DNA of 50,174 nucleotides from NCBI GenBank assembly GCA_937899785.1, contig CALCCG010000189.1, forward strand, positions 1 to 50,174. The letters run 5' to 3'. Numbering within the stretch: position 1 is the first letter of the stretch; every line of letters starts with the position of its first letter. The position numbers were made by a program, and so were the translations under genes. This DNA is from an uncultured Erythrobacter sp. (GTDB taxonomy: Bacteria; Pseudomonadota; Alphaproteobacteria; Sphingomonadales; Sphingomonadaceae). Positions 35,445-44,023 of this stretch are shown in pieces. The notes beneath the pieces were generated by a model. It made no database searches. It worked only from the letters and a program-made list of their open reading frames with translations, and was not told where the DNA came from.

Positions 35445-35867
35445 TCAGCCCTCGGGCGACCAGGCTTCGTAATCGCCCACAGCCTTCGCGCGTTTGCCAC
35501 CGCGATCAAGCGAACCTTGGGGCAGATAGGCCTGGGGCGTGCCGGTCGCGTTGGGGGTGTAGTCGGCAGCCCACCCTTTGGCTGGAGGCAAGTGGATTTC
35601 GGGGACGACGACAACCGCGCCGTGGAGCCAGCCGTGCCATTCGGCAGGCACGCGGCTTGCATCGTTCGCGCCATCGTAGATCACCCAACGCTTTTCACGC
35701 TGGGTGTAGGAGCCGGTGGCCGCGTCATCGCCCTTGCGCACCTTGCGGTAATATTTGTTGCCCGCGTAATCGGTGCCAACATGCTCTGCGCCCTGACGGC
35801 TCGCCCAAAGATGCGTGCCGAGCGTCGCGCCGTCCCACCAGGTGAAGATCTTTCCGAAGATTCCCAT
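35445..35867 (-). CDS. NADH dehydrogenase accessory subunit NDUFA12-like, 140 aa
   Basis: Homologue of the mitochondrial complex I subunit NDUFA12 (B17.2), an accessory subunit shared by Alphaproteobacteria and mitochondria. MGIFGKIFTWWDGATLGT, the YYRKVRKGDD-like loop, RWVIYDGANDASRVPAEWHGWLH and the C-terminal PPAKGWAADYTPNATGT are recognisable. The ATG at 35867 fits the family length even though no clear ribosome-binding site is seen; a longer frame adds 25 atypical residues. Confidence 0.92.
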   Translation of the reverse strand: MGIFGKIFTWWDGATLGTHLWASRQGAEHVGTDYAGNKYYRKVRKGDDAATGSYTQREKRWVIYDGANDASRVPAEWHGWLHGAVVVVPEIHLPPAKGWAADYTPNATGTPQAYLPQGSLDRGGKRAKAVGDYEAWSPEG

Positions 35868-35982
35868 TTGGGCGCGCGATAAACGAAATGGCCTGACGAG
35901 CCAAGGGCAATACGGCTTGAAGAACCCTTCGGTTTCGAACATTCTGTTGCCTGGCAGGACGGGTGAAGAGCGGGAAACAAAG

Positions 35983-36693
35983 ATGCAAGATTTCAGCGCG
36001 CTCGCGCAAGAGGTCAGCCCAGCTTACGCGTTCACCTATTACGCGCACGCCGCGATCGGCTTTGGCGCCGCGGCCTTGGGTGTTGTCGCTCTAGCCAGCC
36101 GCAAGGGAGGCCCTTGGCATCGCCGTTCTGGACAGATTTTTCTGGCTGCCATGGGGTTCGCATCGCTGAGCGCACTGTACTTTGTCGTCGCGCGCGTTCC
36201 GGCCCCCCCTGTGCTCATCTCTGCATTGGCCGCCATCTACGCCATGGGGATGGCAATCCTGTCGCTGCAACAGCGCAAGGGCGGATGGTTTGCGCTCCAA
36301 GCGGTTCTGATCGCGCTACCGGTGTTCAACGGATTGCTCTATCTGGCCTTTGCCCCTTTGGCCTTTACGATCCCTGAAATCCCGACCTATGTCGGCGTGC
36401 TCGGCCCGCTGGCTGGCGCGTTTTTTCTGACCCTGGCCTGGAAGGACGTGCAGTTCCTACGTGCAAGCTCCGTCGAAACCCCACGCCGCTTGCGCCGCCA
36501 TGGGTTTCGCATGGCGGTGGTCTGCGCGGAAGTCGTTCGCGCCCCGCTCCAATCGTTCGGACCGCCCTTTCTGGGTGAGGAGCACTCCTTCCAGTTCTAC
36601 GCCTTTGCGCCGATGGTGCTGATCCCGCTTTTCTATTTCGCCGCACGGCCCGATTGGCTGAAACCAGCCCAACCTGCGCCAGCCGCCATGTAA
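35983..36693 (+). CDS. Multi-helix membrane protein, DUF2306-like, 236 aa
   Basis: About seven hydrophobic helices. AAIGFGAAALGVVAL followed by GPWHRRSGQIFLAAMG, with the HRRSG turn, resembles DUF2306 membrane proteins of unknown function. The ATG at 35983 has GGGAAAC upstream; an extension to 35815 would overlap the NDUFA12-like gene. The C-terminal part has the conserved-looking FGPPFLGEEHSFQFYAFAPM. No partner gene is tightly linked. The family assignment is tentative. Confidence 0.7.
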   Translation: MQDFSALAQEVSPAYAFTYYAHAAIGFGAAALGVVALASRKGGPWHRRSGQIFLAAMGFASLSALYFVVARVPAPPVLISALAAIYAMGMAILSLQQRKGGWFALQAVLIALPVFNGLLYLAFAPLAFTIPEIPTYVGVLGPLAGAFFLTLAWKDVQFLRASSVETPRRLRRHGFRMAVVCAEVVRAPLQSFGPPFLGEEHSFQFYAFAPMVLIPLFYFAARPDWLKPAQPAPAAM

Positions 36694-36713
36694 GGGCCGC
36701 TGCGAGAGGAGCC

Positions 36714-37241
36714 TCAAGGCAGCTCCCATTCAACCTGGTCGCCGGGCGCAATACCCAGCTCAGCCGCCAAACCGCCGCGAATCTCGAACACGGCGATAAC
36801 AGCGCCATCCGAACGCACCGATTCGAGAGAATAGGGCACGGCGGTTTCAATATTTCTGATCCGGCGGTCTGCGCCGATGAAGATAATATCGAGGCTGATC
36901 GGGGTGTTTTTCATCCAGAAGCTGCGCGGAGCAGGTGGATCGTTGGGGAAGATCATCGCCTCGTCATCCGCCAAGGACTCGCGAAACATCAGGCCCCGCG
37001 CCTGGGCCTGGCGGGAAAGCGCGAGCTCCGTCTTAAACGGGATGCGCTTATCGCTCGCCACCACGGTAACCTCAGCGATTTCAAGGCCCGAAATAGGGTG
37101 GCGGGCGCTGTCCACCTGGGCAGTGGATGCGGGCGGAGCCTCTTGAGTTGCCTCCACCGGCGAGCACGCCGCGACCAAAATCGCAACGGGAGTCGCGCGT
37201 AGGCAAAACTGCGGGGGTGGAATAATATCACCGCCAAACAT
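36714..37241 (-). CDS. DUF192 family lipoprotein, 175 aa
   Basis: An N-terminal lipoprotein signal (TPVAILVAACS) is followed by the DUF192 domain: ELALSRQAQARGLMFRESL, FWMKNTPISLDIIFIGADR and VFEIRGGLAAELGIAPGDQV. DUF192 proteins are small exported proteins without an assigned reaction. The ATG at 37241 with GAGGA eight bases upstream is preferred to a GTG at 37247. It overlaps the end of recX by 14 bp, so it is translated from the same transcript. Confidence 0.92.
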   Translation of the reverse strand: MFGGDIIPPPQFCLRATPVAILVAACSPVEATQEAPPASTAQVDSARHPISGLEIAEVTVVASDKRIPFKTELALSRQAQARGLMFRESLADDEAMIFPNDPPAPRSFWMKNTPISLDIIFIGADRRIRNIETAVPYSLESVRSDGAVIAVFEIRGGLAAELGIAPGDQVEWELP

Positions 37242-37878
37242 CGTCACTATCCTCTTCTGCTTCTGTCACCCAACCCTCGATATCCTGCGGTGTTGCCGCT
37301 TCCAAGATGAACTGGATGTGTTCGTATAGGTGGCCTGCGCGCAGCATCGCGGCAACCTGTTTCTCGCGGCGTTTGCGCACGACTTCGGGCGTCTCGTCTT
37401 GGTCGCGTAGGCCGCGCGCGAAGGGACCAAAACCGCGCTTCTTCGCCAACAAAAGGGCCGCGCGGCGGCTCGCGGCTTCATCGGGTGCGTTGTCCGCGCG
37501 GGTCTGCTCCTCAATCCCGGCCGCCCACAGCGCCTGTTCAACCCGGCGTTTGCCATAGCCGCGCCCGGTCAAATCGCGCGAACGGCTGCGCGCGTAAGCC
37601 TCATCGTCGACATAGCCCAGCTCAACCAGCCGCGCGACAAGGCCGGTGACATCCAGGTCTTGGGTGCGGCCTTCGGCGTCCTCGGCAACCCCGCGTTCGC
37701 GAACCTTGCGCGCCAGATATCCCTCAACCTTGGCGGCGGTGGTGGAAAAGCGTGCAACATAAGCGAGCGCCAGGTCGCGCAACGCGGTCTCATCGAGCGG
37801 CGCAGCGCGTTTGCGCTTGCGACCACCCGATCCGGACGCGCTACGATGCGATGACGTTTTGCTTCCCCGTGAAACCAT
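37228..37878 (-). CDS. recX: Regulatory protein RecX
   Basis: RecX modulates RecA filament growth. After a basic, low-complexity lead (SGSGGRKRKRAAP) comes the helical repeat core: LALAYVARFSTTAAKVEGYLARKV, ARLVELGYVDDEAYARSRS and RGYGKRRVEQALWAAGI, typical of RecX. The 216 aa include an acidic tail (EAEEDSDDVWR). recA is not nearby. It heads an operon with the overlapping DUF192 gene. Confidence 0.88.
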   Translation of the reverse strand: MVSRGSKTSSHRSASGSGGRKRKRAAPLDETALRDLALAYVARFSTTAAKVEGYLARKVRERGVAEDAEGRTQDLDVTGLVARLVELGYVDDEAYARSRSRDLTGRGYGKRRVEQALWAAGIEEQTRADNAPDEAASRRAALLLAKKRGFGPFARGLRDQDETPEVVRKRREKQVAAMLRAGHLYEHIQFILEAATPQDIEGWVTEAEEDSDDVWR

Positions 37879-38010
37879 TTCGCCTTATTCGTGCCACAGT
37901 CGTTATCAAATGGGGCAAACTGGACCGCTTTGGTGCTAATTGCCTGAGCGACTGGGACACAATAGCGCAAGCTTGAACCCTTGCGCAAATGACGGGTTTC
38001 GCGAGAGAAA

Positions 38011-39744
38011 ATGACCGACGCCGCACTGACGCCGACGCCGAACGATTGCGATCTGCCGCGTATTCGCGCGCAGTTTTCAACCTTTAACGAGGCAATTGAT
38101 TACGCTGCGCGCAGCGAAAAGGGCCTCAATTTCCACGATATGCGGGGACAACTCGAACGCGTCTATCCGTTTAGCGAGCTGCGCGAAGACGCGCTTGACA
38201 TGGCGCGGCGGCTGATCGCCTTTGGCATCGGGCCTGAGGACCGCGTGGCGCTGATCGCGGAAACCGGCCCGGACTTTGCCGCTCTTTTCTGCGCATGTGT
38301 CTATGCTGGAGCCTGGCCTGTCCCCCTGCCGTTGCCCACGACGTTTGGCGGCAAGGACAATTTTATCGATCAGCTCGCGGTTCAGCTCGAAAGCTCGGAC
38401 CCGGAGATCCTCTTGTACCCCGAGGAAATCGCTGAAATGGCCGATGCGGCCGCCGCGAGGCAGTCTTGCGCAGCGGAAAGCTGGCAGGCCTTCGCCGAAC
38501 GCAAAGCGCCCGCTGTGGAATTGCCCCAGGCCGACCCGCAGGACATTTGCTATCTGCAATACTCCTCAGGCTCGACCCGCTTTCCGCAAGGGGTCGCGGT
38601 CACCCATGAGGCGCTGCTGCACAACCTCTATGGCCATTCGACCAGCATGGACCTGCAGCCCGATGAGCGCTGCGTAAGCTGGCTGCCATGGTATCACGAT
38701 ATGGGCCTGGTCGGCTGTTTGCTGTCATTGATCGCTAATCAGGTGTCCGGCGACTATCTCAAACCCGATGCGTTTGCCCGCCGCCCGTTGGCCTGGCTTG
38801 ACTTGATCAGCCGCAACAAAGGCAGAACGCTCAGCTATTCGCCAACTTTCGGCTATGACATTTGCGCGCGCCGCATTTCCAGCCAGTCCAACGTGGCCGA
38901 GCGGTTTGACCTGTCGCGCTGGCGGCTCGCAGGCAATGGCGCGGATATGATCCGACCCGATGTTATGCAGAGCTTTGTCAATGCGTTTGCCGATGCGGGC
39001 TTTTCCGCCGATGCCTTTACGCCGTCCTATGGCCTCGCCGAAGCGGTGCTCGGCGTTACTGTGATGCCGCCGGGCGAAGGCATCCGTGTCGAACTGGTCG
39101 AAGAAGAGCGCCTTTCGGGAACACCGCGCGACATCACGCGCCCGGCCCGCTATCGCGCGATTGTCAATTGCGGCAAGCCAATGCCCGATATGATTGTCGA
39201 GATTCGCGACGAAGACGGGAAACCACGCGGTGACCACCAAATAGGCAAGGTATGGTGCCAGGGCCCGAGCGTGATGCATTCCTATTTCCGCAATGAGGAA
39301 GCGACTGCGGCCTGCCTCGTTGATGGTTGGTTAGACACCGGCGATATGGGCTATATGGCCGACGGCTATCTGTTCATCGTTGGCCGCGCCAAAGACATGA
39401 TCATCATCAACGGCAAGAACCACTGGCCGCAGGATATCGAGTGGGCAGTGGAGCAGCTTCCCGGCTTCAACCATGGCGATATCGCCGCCTTTGCGGTGGA
39501 AACTGACAACGGTGAGGAAGCGCCCGCCGTGCTCGTCCATTGCCGTGTTTCCGACCCGATTGAGCGGGTGAAGCTGCGCGAGCAGATCAGCGACAAGGTG
39601 CGCTCGGTCACAGGTATGAGCTGCGTGGTCGAGCTGGTTCCGCCGCGTACGCTGCCAAGAACGAGCTCCGGCAAGTTGAGCCGCGCCAAAGCGAAGAAGC
39701 TTTACCTGAGCGGCGAAATCGTCCCGCTGGAATTGGCGGCTTAA
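38011..39744 (+). CDS. Fatty acyl-AMP ligase (FAAL), stand-alone, 577 aa
   Basis: An adenylating enzyme that activates fatty acids as acyl-AMP for transfer to an acyl carrier protein. The adenylation motif ICYLQYSSGSTRFPQGVAVTH (split here at residues 179-199), WLPWYHDMGLVG, AFTPSYGLAEAVLG and WLDTGDMGYM are all FAAL-like. The ending PRTSSGKLSRAKAKKLYLSG carries the usual catalytic Lys region. FAALs normally sit beside PKS, NRPS or ACP genes, but none is here. It converges with the DUF389 gene, and the two stop codons share a TTAA. Confidence 0.92.
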   Translation: MTDAALTPTPNDCDLPRIRAQFSTFNEAIDYAARSEKGLNFHDMRGQLERVYPFSELREDALDMARRLIAFGIGPEDRVALIAETGPDFAALFCACVYAGAWPVPLPLPTTFGGKDNFIDQLAVQLESSDPEILLYPEEIAEMADAAAARQSCAAESWQAFAERKAPAVELPQADPQDICYLQYSSGSTRFPQGVAVTHEALLHNLYGHSTSMDLQPDERCVSWLPWYHDMGLVGCLLSLIANQVSGDYLKPDAFARRPLAWLDLISRNKGRTLSYSPTFGYDICARRISSQSNVAERFDLSRWRLAGNGADMIRPDVMQSFVNAFADAGFSADAFTPSYGLAEAVLGVTVMPPGEGIRVELVEEERLSGTPRDITRPARYRAIVNCGKPMPDMIVEIRDEDGKPRGDHQIGKVWCQGPSVMHSYFRNEEATAACLVDGWLDTGDMGYMADGYLFIVGRAKDMIIINGKNHWPQDIEWAVEQLPGFNHGDIAAFAVETDNGEEAPAVLVHCRVSDPIERVKLREQISDKVRSVTGMSCVVELVPPRTLPRTSSGKLSRAKAKKLYLSGEIVPLELAA

Positions 39745-41363
39745 TTGCCCCACTCGGCGCGAAGCGGCCCGGAGTCGCGTCTTGTCGCCACGACAACGCC
39801 TCGCTCCGCTAAGACGCCTTGGGCTATCGACGTCTCATCGAGCGGGCCAACCAACGTGATCGGCACGTCAATCCGGGCCGCGGCCCATTCGATCGTGTCC
39901 AGCGCGGACTTGCCTTTGGCGCTTGGGACAAGGGTGGGGCTTTCTCCCTCCTTCCCTTCGACTTCTTCGAATTCGATCGCGCTGGGCAGATCGCTTAGCG
40001 GGGGTAGCAGTTCGATGGCCCATTCCGGCTCGGTTTCGGCAATCCTGAGTTCAAGCACGCGATAGGCCGCAAGGCTGGCCCCATCGAGACGCTGCGCCCG
40101 GACCAGCGCGCGGCGGCGGGTGCGGTCGATCAACACATCAGCTTCCGGCACCCCGGCGACCAACGCAAGCCGTTTGGCAAGATCCTGGGTCCGGGCGAGC
40201 GCCAGCTGCTCTTCGCGCGCGCGAGACGCGGAAAGCTGCGCTTGCTGCGCCGCCACCGCTCCGGTCGAGACCTGGTACTGCGTCAAGGTCAGCTCAACCG
40301 GTTCCGACAGGCGTTGGGCAAGAGCGCGTTCGATCTCCGCCTCAGCCTCGTCGCGCAATTCGGGTGTCAGCATGGCCGCGCTTACGGCGATCGGGCTGGC
40401 GGCGAATTCGATGTTGAGCGTATCGATCAGCGCGTTTTCGGGGAAGGCCTCGATAATCTCATCGCGCACGATGCGCTGCGCGTTGGTCTGGAAGGCGATT
40501 TGCTGCAGCGAGAAAGCCAGCGGGACCGCCAGCGCGATAAACACACCGAAAACCGCCAGATTCTGAAGCGCGGATTGCCGCGCGCTCAGGCTTGTGCGGA
40601 AGCCATAGAGCCGCGCCATCGCCCAAGCGGTAAGCGCGATGGTGATCAAGTTGGTCACATACAGCAGCAGCGCGCCCGAAAAGACCGTCCAGTTCAGCGT
40701 TGCCAGACCAAATCCCACCACCGCGAGCGGCGGCATTAAGGCGGTCGCGATCGCCACGCCGACAATTGTCCCGTCACGCCCCCTGATCATTGCGTAAGCG
40801 CCCGCCAAAGCGGAAAACAGCGCAACGAACAGGTCGAACAGATTGGGCTGCGTGCGCGAGGCAATCTCGGGAGTGATCGTCTGAATCGGAGAGAAGTAGA
40901 CCAGCGCCGAGGTCAGCCCCACCGCCATCAGCGTGCCCATGGCAAGGCTGCGAGCCGACTGCCGGAGCCAATGAAAATCGCCAATCGCAAGCGCAAATCC
41001 CAGTCCCATGATCGGGTCCATCAGCGGCGACAACAGCATCGCTCCGATCACCACGGCGGGCGAAGACAAAAGCAAGCCCAACACCGCAATGCCGCCGCTC
41101 ATCGCAGTCATGAAGAGGTAGCGCTCTGAGATCGCGCATTCCGCGCGGCGCTTCTCGATTACCTCGGCTTGGTTGACCGTGCCCACGACGTCTTGCATCC
41201 AGTATCGACGCAGACTGAAGAGAACGCGGGCAAAGGGCGACGGTCGCGTCTTCACTGCGCCGGCTGTGGCATCGGCTATGTTTGTGCCGCCGTCGCGCAC
41301 ACTCCCATCGTCATTCAGTTCCGGCAACGCTCTGGCCCCTTTCGATTGTGCCGATACCGTCAT
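39741..41363 (-). CDS. DUF389 domain-containing membrane protein, 540 aa
   Basis: About seven or eight hydrophobic helices in the first half, with the DUF389 core: YLFMTAMSGGIAVLGLLLSSPAVVIGAMLLSPLMDPIMG, read here in parts, and later GVAIATALMPPLAVVGFGLA. The C-terminal half is a soluble domain with a long Ala/Arg-rich helical region. The function of DUF389 proteins is unknown. The ATG at 41363 (MTVSAQSKGARALPE, after GGCGAGAG) is chosen over a longer frame. It diverges from the telA-like gene. Confidence 0.87.
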   Translation of the reverse strand: MTVSAQSKGARALPELNDDGSVRDGGTNIADATAGAVKTRPSPFARVLFSLRRYWMQDVVGTVNQAEVIEKRRAECAISERYLFMTAMSGGIAVLGLLLSSPAVVIGAMLLSPLMDPIMGLGFALAIGDFHWLRQSARSLAMGTLMAVGLTSALVYFSPIQTITPEIASRTQPNLFDLFVALFSALAGAYAMIRGRDGTIVGVAIATALMPPLAVVGFGLATLNWTVFSGALLLYVTNLITIALTAWAMARLYGFRTSLSARQSALQNLAVFGVFIALAVPLAFSLQQIAFQTNAQRIVRDEIIEAFPENALIDTLNIEFAASPIAVSAAMLTPELRDEAEAEIERALAQRLSEPVELTLTQYQVSTGAVAAQQAQLSASRAREEQLALARTQDLAKRLALVAGVPEADVLIDRTRRRALVRAQRLDGASLAAYRVLELRIAETEPEWAIELLPPLSDLPSAIEFEEVEGKEGESPTLVPSAKGKSALDTIEWAAARIDVPITLVGPLDETSIAQGVLAERGVVVATRRDSGPLRAEWGN

Positions 41364-41459
41364 CTCTCGCCAAGCGAAAGCGCGATCCGAAACCGCATCG
41401 CCACGGCCTGCTATCGACCAACGCATTATCGTGGACGGCGGACGCGCAATCGGGCATTC

Positions 41460-41488
41460 TTGAAACTCGTGTTATAGATGCCTAATAC
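41460..41488 (+). promoter_or_regulatory. Candidate sigma-70 promoter for the telA-like operon
   Basis: TTGAAA at 41460-41465 and TAATAC at 41483-41488 with a 17-bp spacer, about 65 bp ahead of the telA-like start. It is a fair match to the consensus in an AT-richer stretch between divergent genes. Confidence 0.45.
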
Positions 41489-41554
41489 AGTTAGAGAATT
41501 CAGCGGCCTCGCATCTTGTTTGCGCCGGTCGTCAGAGGGAGCAAACGAGCCGCC

Positions 41555-42787
41555 ATGAGCACCGAAAACCAGGCCGCCACCAACATCGCCACCGCGACCA
41601 AGGAAGCCGCCGCGTTCGAACTGACCCCGCCCGAGCCGGTGCCCGTTGTTGCGCCCGAGCAGGCCTCGGGTCTGGTTCCGGTTACCCCTGAACAGAAATC
41701 AAAGCTTGACGTGAAGGTCGACAGCTTCGTCGAAGATCTAGTCTCGATCGATGCCAATTCCCCCGCCTTTGGCGAGAAGGTCGATCAGATCACCCGCATG
41801 GGGCAGGAGCAGATCCGCGCCGCCGCAGGCCATTCAAACCGCTTTCTTGATCGCCCGGTGCGCGCCATGGACGCCGACAGCAGCGTGGGTAAGGATCTGG
41901 CGGAACTGCGCCGCACGGTTGAAGAGCTCGATCCGGGCCGCAAGAGCAAATTGCTGGAACCGCGCAAGCTCTTCGGGATCATCCCGTTTGGCAGCAAGCT
42001 GCAGAACTACTTTGACAGCTACACCAGCTCGCAAGGGCACATTCAGGAGATCCTGAAGAGCCTGGAAGGCGGCAAGAAAGAGCTTGTGCTCGACAACGCG
42101 GCCATTGATCAGGAGCGCGCCAAACTGTGGGAGGCGATGGGCGAGCTTGAGCAAATGATCCATATAGCAAAGGCGCTGGACGCCAAGCTTGAAGCCAAAG
42201 CGCTTGAGCTCGACACGAGCGATCCGGAGAAGGCGAAAGCCCTTCGTGAATCGGCGCTGTTTTATGTTCGCCAGCGCACGCAGGATCTGCTGACGCAAAT
42301 GGCGGTGAGCGTGCAGGGTTATCTCGCGCTCGATCTGGTCAAGAAGAACAATGTTGAGCTTGTCAAAGGCGTTGATCGCGCCAGCACCACGACGGTCGGC
42401 GCGCTGCGCACGGCGGTGACAGTGGCCCAAGCGATGACGAACCAGAAACTGGTTCTGGAGCAGATCACTTCGCTCAACACCACCACGGCCAATATCATTG
42501 ATTCCACCAGTTCACTGCTCCGAGAACAGACCGGACAGATCCACGAACAGGCCGCCGCCTCGACGATCCCCCTGGAGACACTGCAACGCGCCTTCCAGAA
42601 CATCTACGACACGATGGACGAGGTTGACGATTTCAAAACGCGCGCGCTCGATTCAATGAAGCAGACGGTTAGTGTGCTGTCTGATGAGGTCGAGAAGTCC
42701 AAGGGCTATATCGCGCGGGCCGAAGGCCAGGCCCAAGCGCAGGCCAAAGTCGCCAGCGAACCTTCGCTGCTGGCGCTGGAAAGCTAA
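41555..42787 (+). CDS. telA: TelA-like toxic anion resistance protein, 410 aa
   Basis: A soluble, largely coiled-coil protein of the TelA family (PF05816), linked to tellurite and other cell-envelope stress resistance, though the mechanism is unknown. Family features are KLFGIIPFGSKLQNYFDSYTS and the central AALFYVRQRTQDLLTQMAVSVQGYLALDLV-type region, plus LLREQTGQIHEQAAAS. The ATG at 41555 is chosen, with AGGGAG upstream. The XpaC-like gene follows after 12 bp; the two families are commonly paired in bacteria. Confidence 0.9.
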   Translation: MSTENQAATNIATATKEAAAFELTPPEPVPVVAPEQASGLVPVTPEQKSKLDVKVDSFVEDLVSIDANSPAFGEKVDQITRMGQEQIRAAAGHSNRFLDRPVRAMDADSSVGKDLAELRRTVEELDPGRKSKLLEPRKLFGIIPFGSKLQNYFDSYTSSQGHIQEILKSLEGGKKELVLDNAAIDQERAKLWEAMGELEQMIHIAKALDAKLEAKALELDTSDPEKAKALRESALFYVRQRTQDLLTQMAVSVQGYLALDLVKKNNVELVKGVDRASTTTVGALRTAVTVAQAMTNQKLVLEQITSLNTTTANIIDSTSSLLREQTGQIHEQAAASTIPLETLQRAFQNIYDTMDEVDDFKTRALDSMKQTVSVLSDEVEKSKGYIARAEGQAQAQAKVASEPSLLALES

Positions 42788-42799
42788 ACGAGGGCCCCA

Positions 42800-43552
42800 A
42801 TGGTCGACAGCACCAAGCACTCCGAGCAGATTATGGGAGCCGCGCGCCAGTCGCTCGTCGTGCAACGTTCGGGCGGAACGCACCGCTCCGCCCGCAGCAT
42901 CGGTCAAGGGTCCGCGCGCGAGAAGATGCAAGTCTGGAAACGTCGCGCCAAATATTTCGGCGGCGCGCTTCTCACGATCTTTGCCACCGCATGGCTTGCA
43001 AGCGCAACCTTGGGTGCGATCGGCTTTAACGGGGTTGTTGCAGTCGCTTTTGCAGTCATGGCGGCGGCGTGGTTCTTTACCCGTTATCCAAAGGTGAAAG
43101 AGGTCAAACGCACCGAGCTTAAGCAAGGCAGTCCCAAGGAGATGGTCGCCAACACCGAGCTGTGGCTGGAACAGCAGCGCAAGGCCTTGCCCGCGCCGGC
43201 TGTGCAAGTGGTGGACCAGCTCGGCACGCAGCTGGACGCTCTGGGGCTGCAGTTGGAGACAATCGACGCGGCGCACCCCGCAATGGGTGACGTGCGCGAA
43301 CTGGTGGGCGAATACATCCCGGAGACCATCGACAATTACCGTAAGATCCCAGAGCATCTACGCACTGAGCAACACACGGGCAAGAGCGCTGATGAGCGTC
43401 TGACCGACAGCCTGGGCAAGCTCTCAGACGAAATCGACCGGGTCACGCGGGAGCTGGCCGAAGGGGCGATGGATGATCTGGCCATCAAGGACCGATATCT
43501 GGAATACCGCTATGGCGGAGCCGAGGCCCTCGACGATACGAGCGGCGGATAG
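42800..43552 (+). CDS. XpaC-like (5-bromo-4-chloroindolyl phosphate hydrolysis) membrane protein, 250 aa
   Basis: Two hydrophobic helices (YFGGALLTIFATAWLASATLGAIGF and the next one, read in parts) separate a basic N terminus from a helical soluble C-terminal domain with TIDNYRKIPEHLRTEQ, the conserved XpaC/PF10112 segment. XpaC-type proteins accompany TelA and probably act with it at the membrane. The gene lies 12 bp after telA and 7 bp before the PHA-granule-region gene, indicating a three-gene operon. Confidence 0.87.
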   Translation: MVDSTKHSEQIMGAARQSLVVQRSGGTHRSARSIGQGSAREKMQVWKRRAKYFGGALLTIFATAWLASATLGAIGFNGVVAVAFAVMAAAWFFTRYPKVKEVKRTELKQGSPKEMVANTELWLEQQRKALPAPAVQVVDQLGTQLDALGLQLETIDAAHPAMGDVRELVGEYIPETIDNYRKIPEHLRTEQHTGKSADERLTDSLGKLSDEIDRVTRELAEGAMDDLAIKDRYLEYRYGGAEALDDTSGG

Positions 43553-43559
43553 GCGCCCT

Positions 43560-43856
43560 ATGCGCGTGCGCCTTCCCCACCAGCTCGACCGCGCCGAGGT
43601 TCGCCGGCGACTTGACGAGCGCAAGGGTGAAATCGTTACCTACTTCCCCGAAGGCATGGCGACGCTGGAAAGCGGATGGCAGGGTGAGGATCATCTCGAC
43701 TTTACGGTCGCCGTCGCGGGTCAGCGGATCGGCGGTGCGATCGACATCGGCGATGACCATGTCGAGATTGAGATCGATCTGCCGTTCATCCTCAGCTTCC
43801 TGCGGCCTACGATCGAGCGCTCTATGCGCAAAGAGGGCACGCGGCTGCTCACCTAG
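43560..43856 (+). CDS. PHA-granule-region (PF09650-like) protein, 98 aa
   Basis: MRVRLPHQLDRAEVRRRLDE and the final LPFILSFLRPTIERSMRKEG match the small 'polyhydroxyalkanoic acid system' family whose members are often encoded near PHA synthase or granule genes. None of phaA, phaB, phaC or phaP is in the window. The ATG at 43560 is 7 bp after the XpaC-like stop, so it is the third gene of that operon. The role is unknown. Confidence 0.82.
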   Translation: MRVRLPHQLDRAEVRRRLDERKGEIVTYFPEGMATLESGWQGEDHLDFTVAVAGQRIGGAIDIGDDHVEIEIDLPFILSFLRPTIERSMRKEGTRLLT

Positions 43857-43949
43857 GCGGTAAGCGCCAATGTGGTGGTTTTGCATGCAGTAATAGGCAC
43901 TTCTACGGAGTTGCCATGCTCGACTGCATTTGCATCTTACACTCGCTTG

Positions 43950-43967
43950 TGTCAGTCTTGTTAGACA
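43950..43967. promoter_or_regulatory. PpsR/CrtJ-type operator candidate (TGT-N12-ACA) upstream of bphO
   Basis: TGT at 43950-43952 and ACA at 43965-43967 are separated by exactly 12 bp, the known PpsR/CrtJ consensus. The dyad extends to GTGTC/GACAC (43949-43953 and 43964-43968). It lies about 60 bp upstream of the bphO start, a suitable place for a repressor. PpsR itself is not in the window, and one site alone can occur by chance. Confidence 0.45.
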
Positions 43968-44023
43968 CTCTGGCTCACGGGCCAGCCTAAAAATCGCCGC
44001 AGAGTGGAGTGGATTCGCAGACA

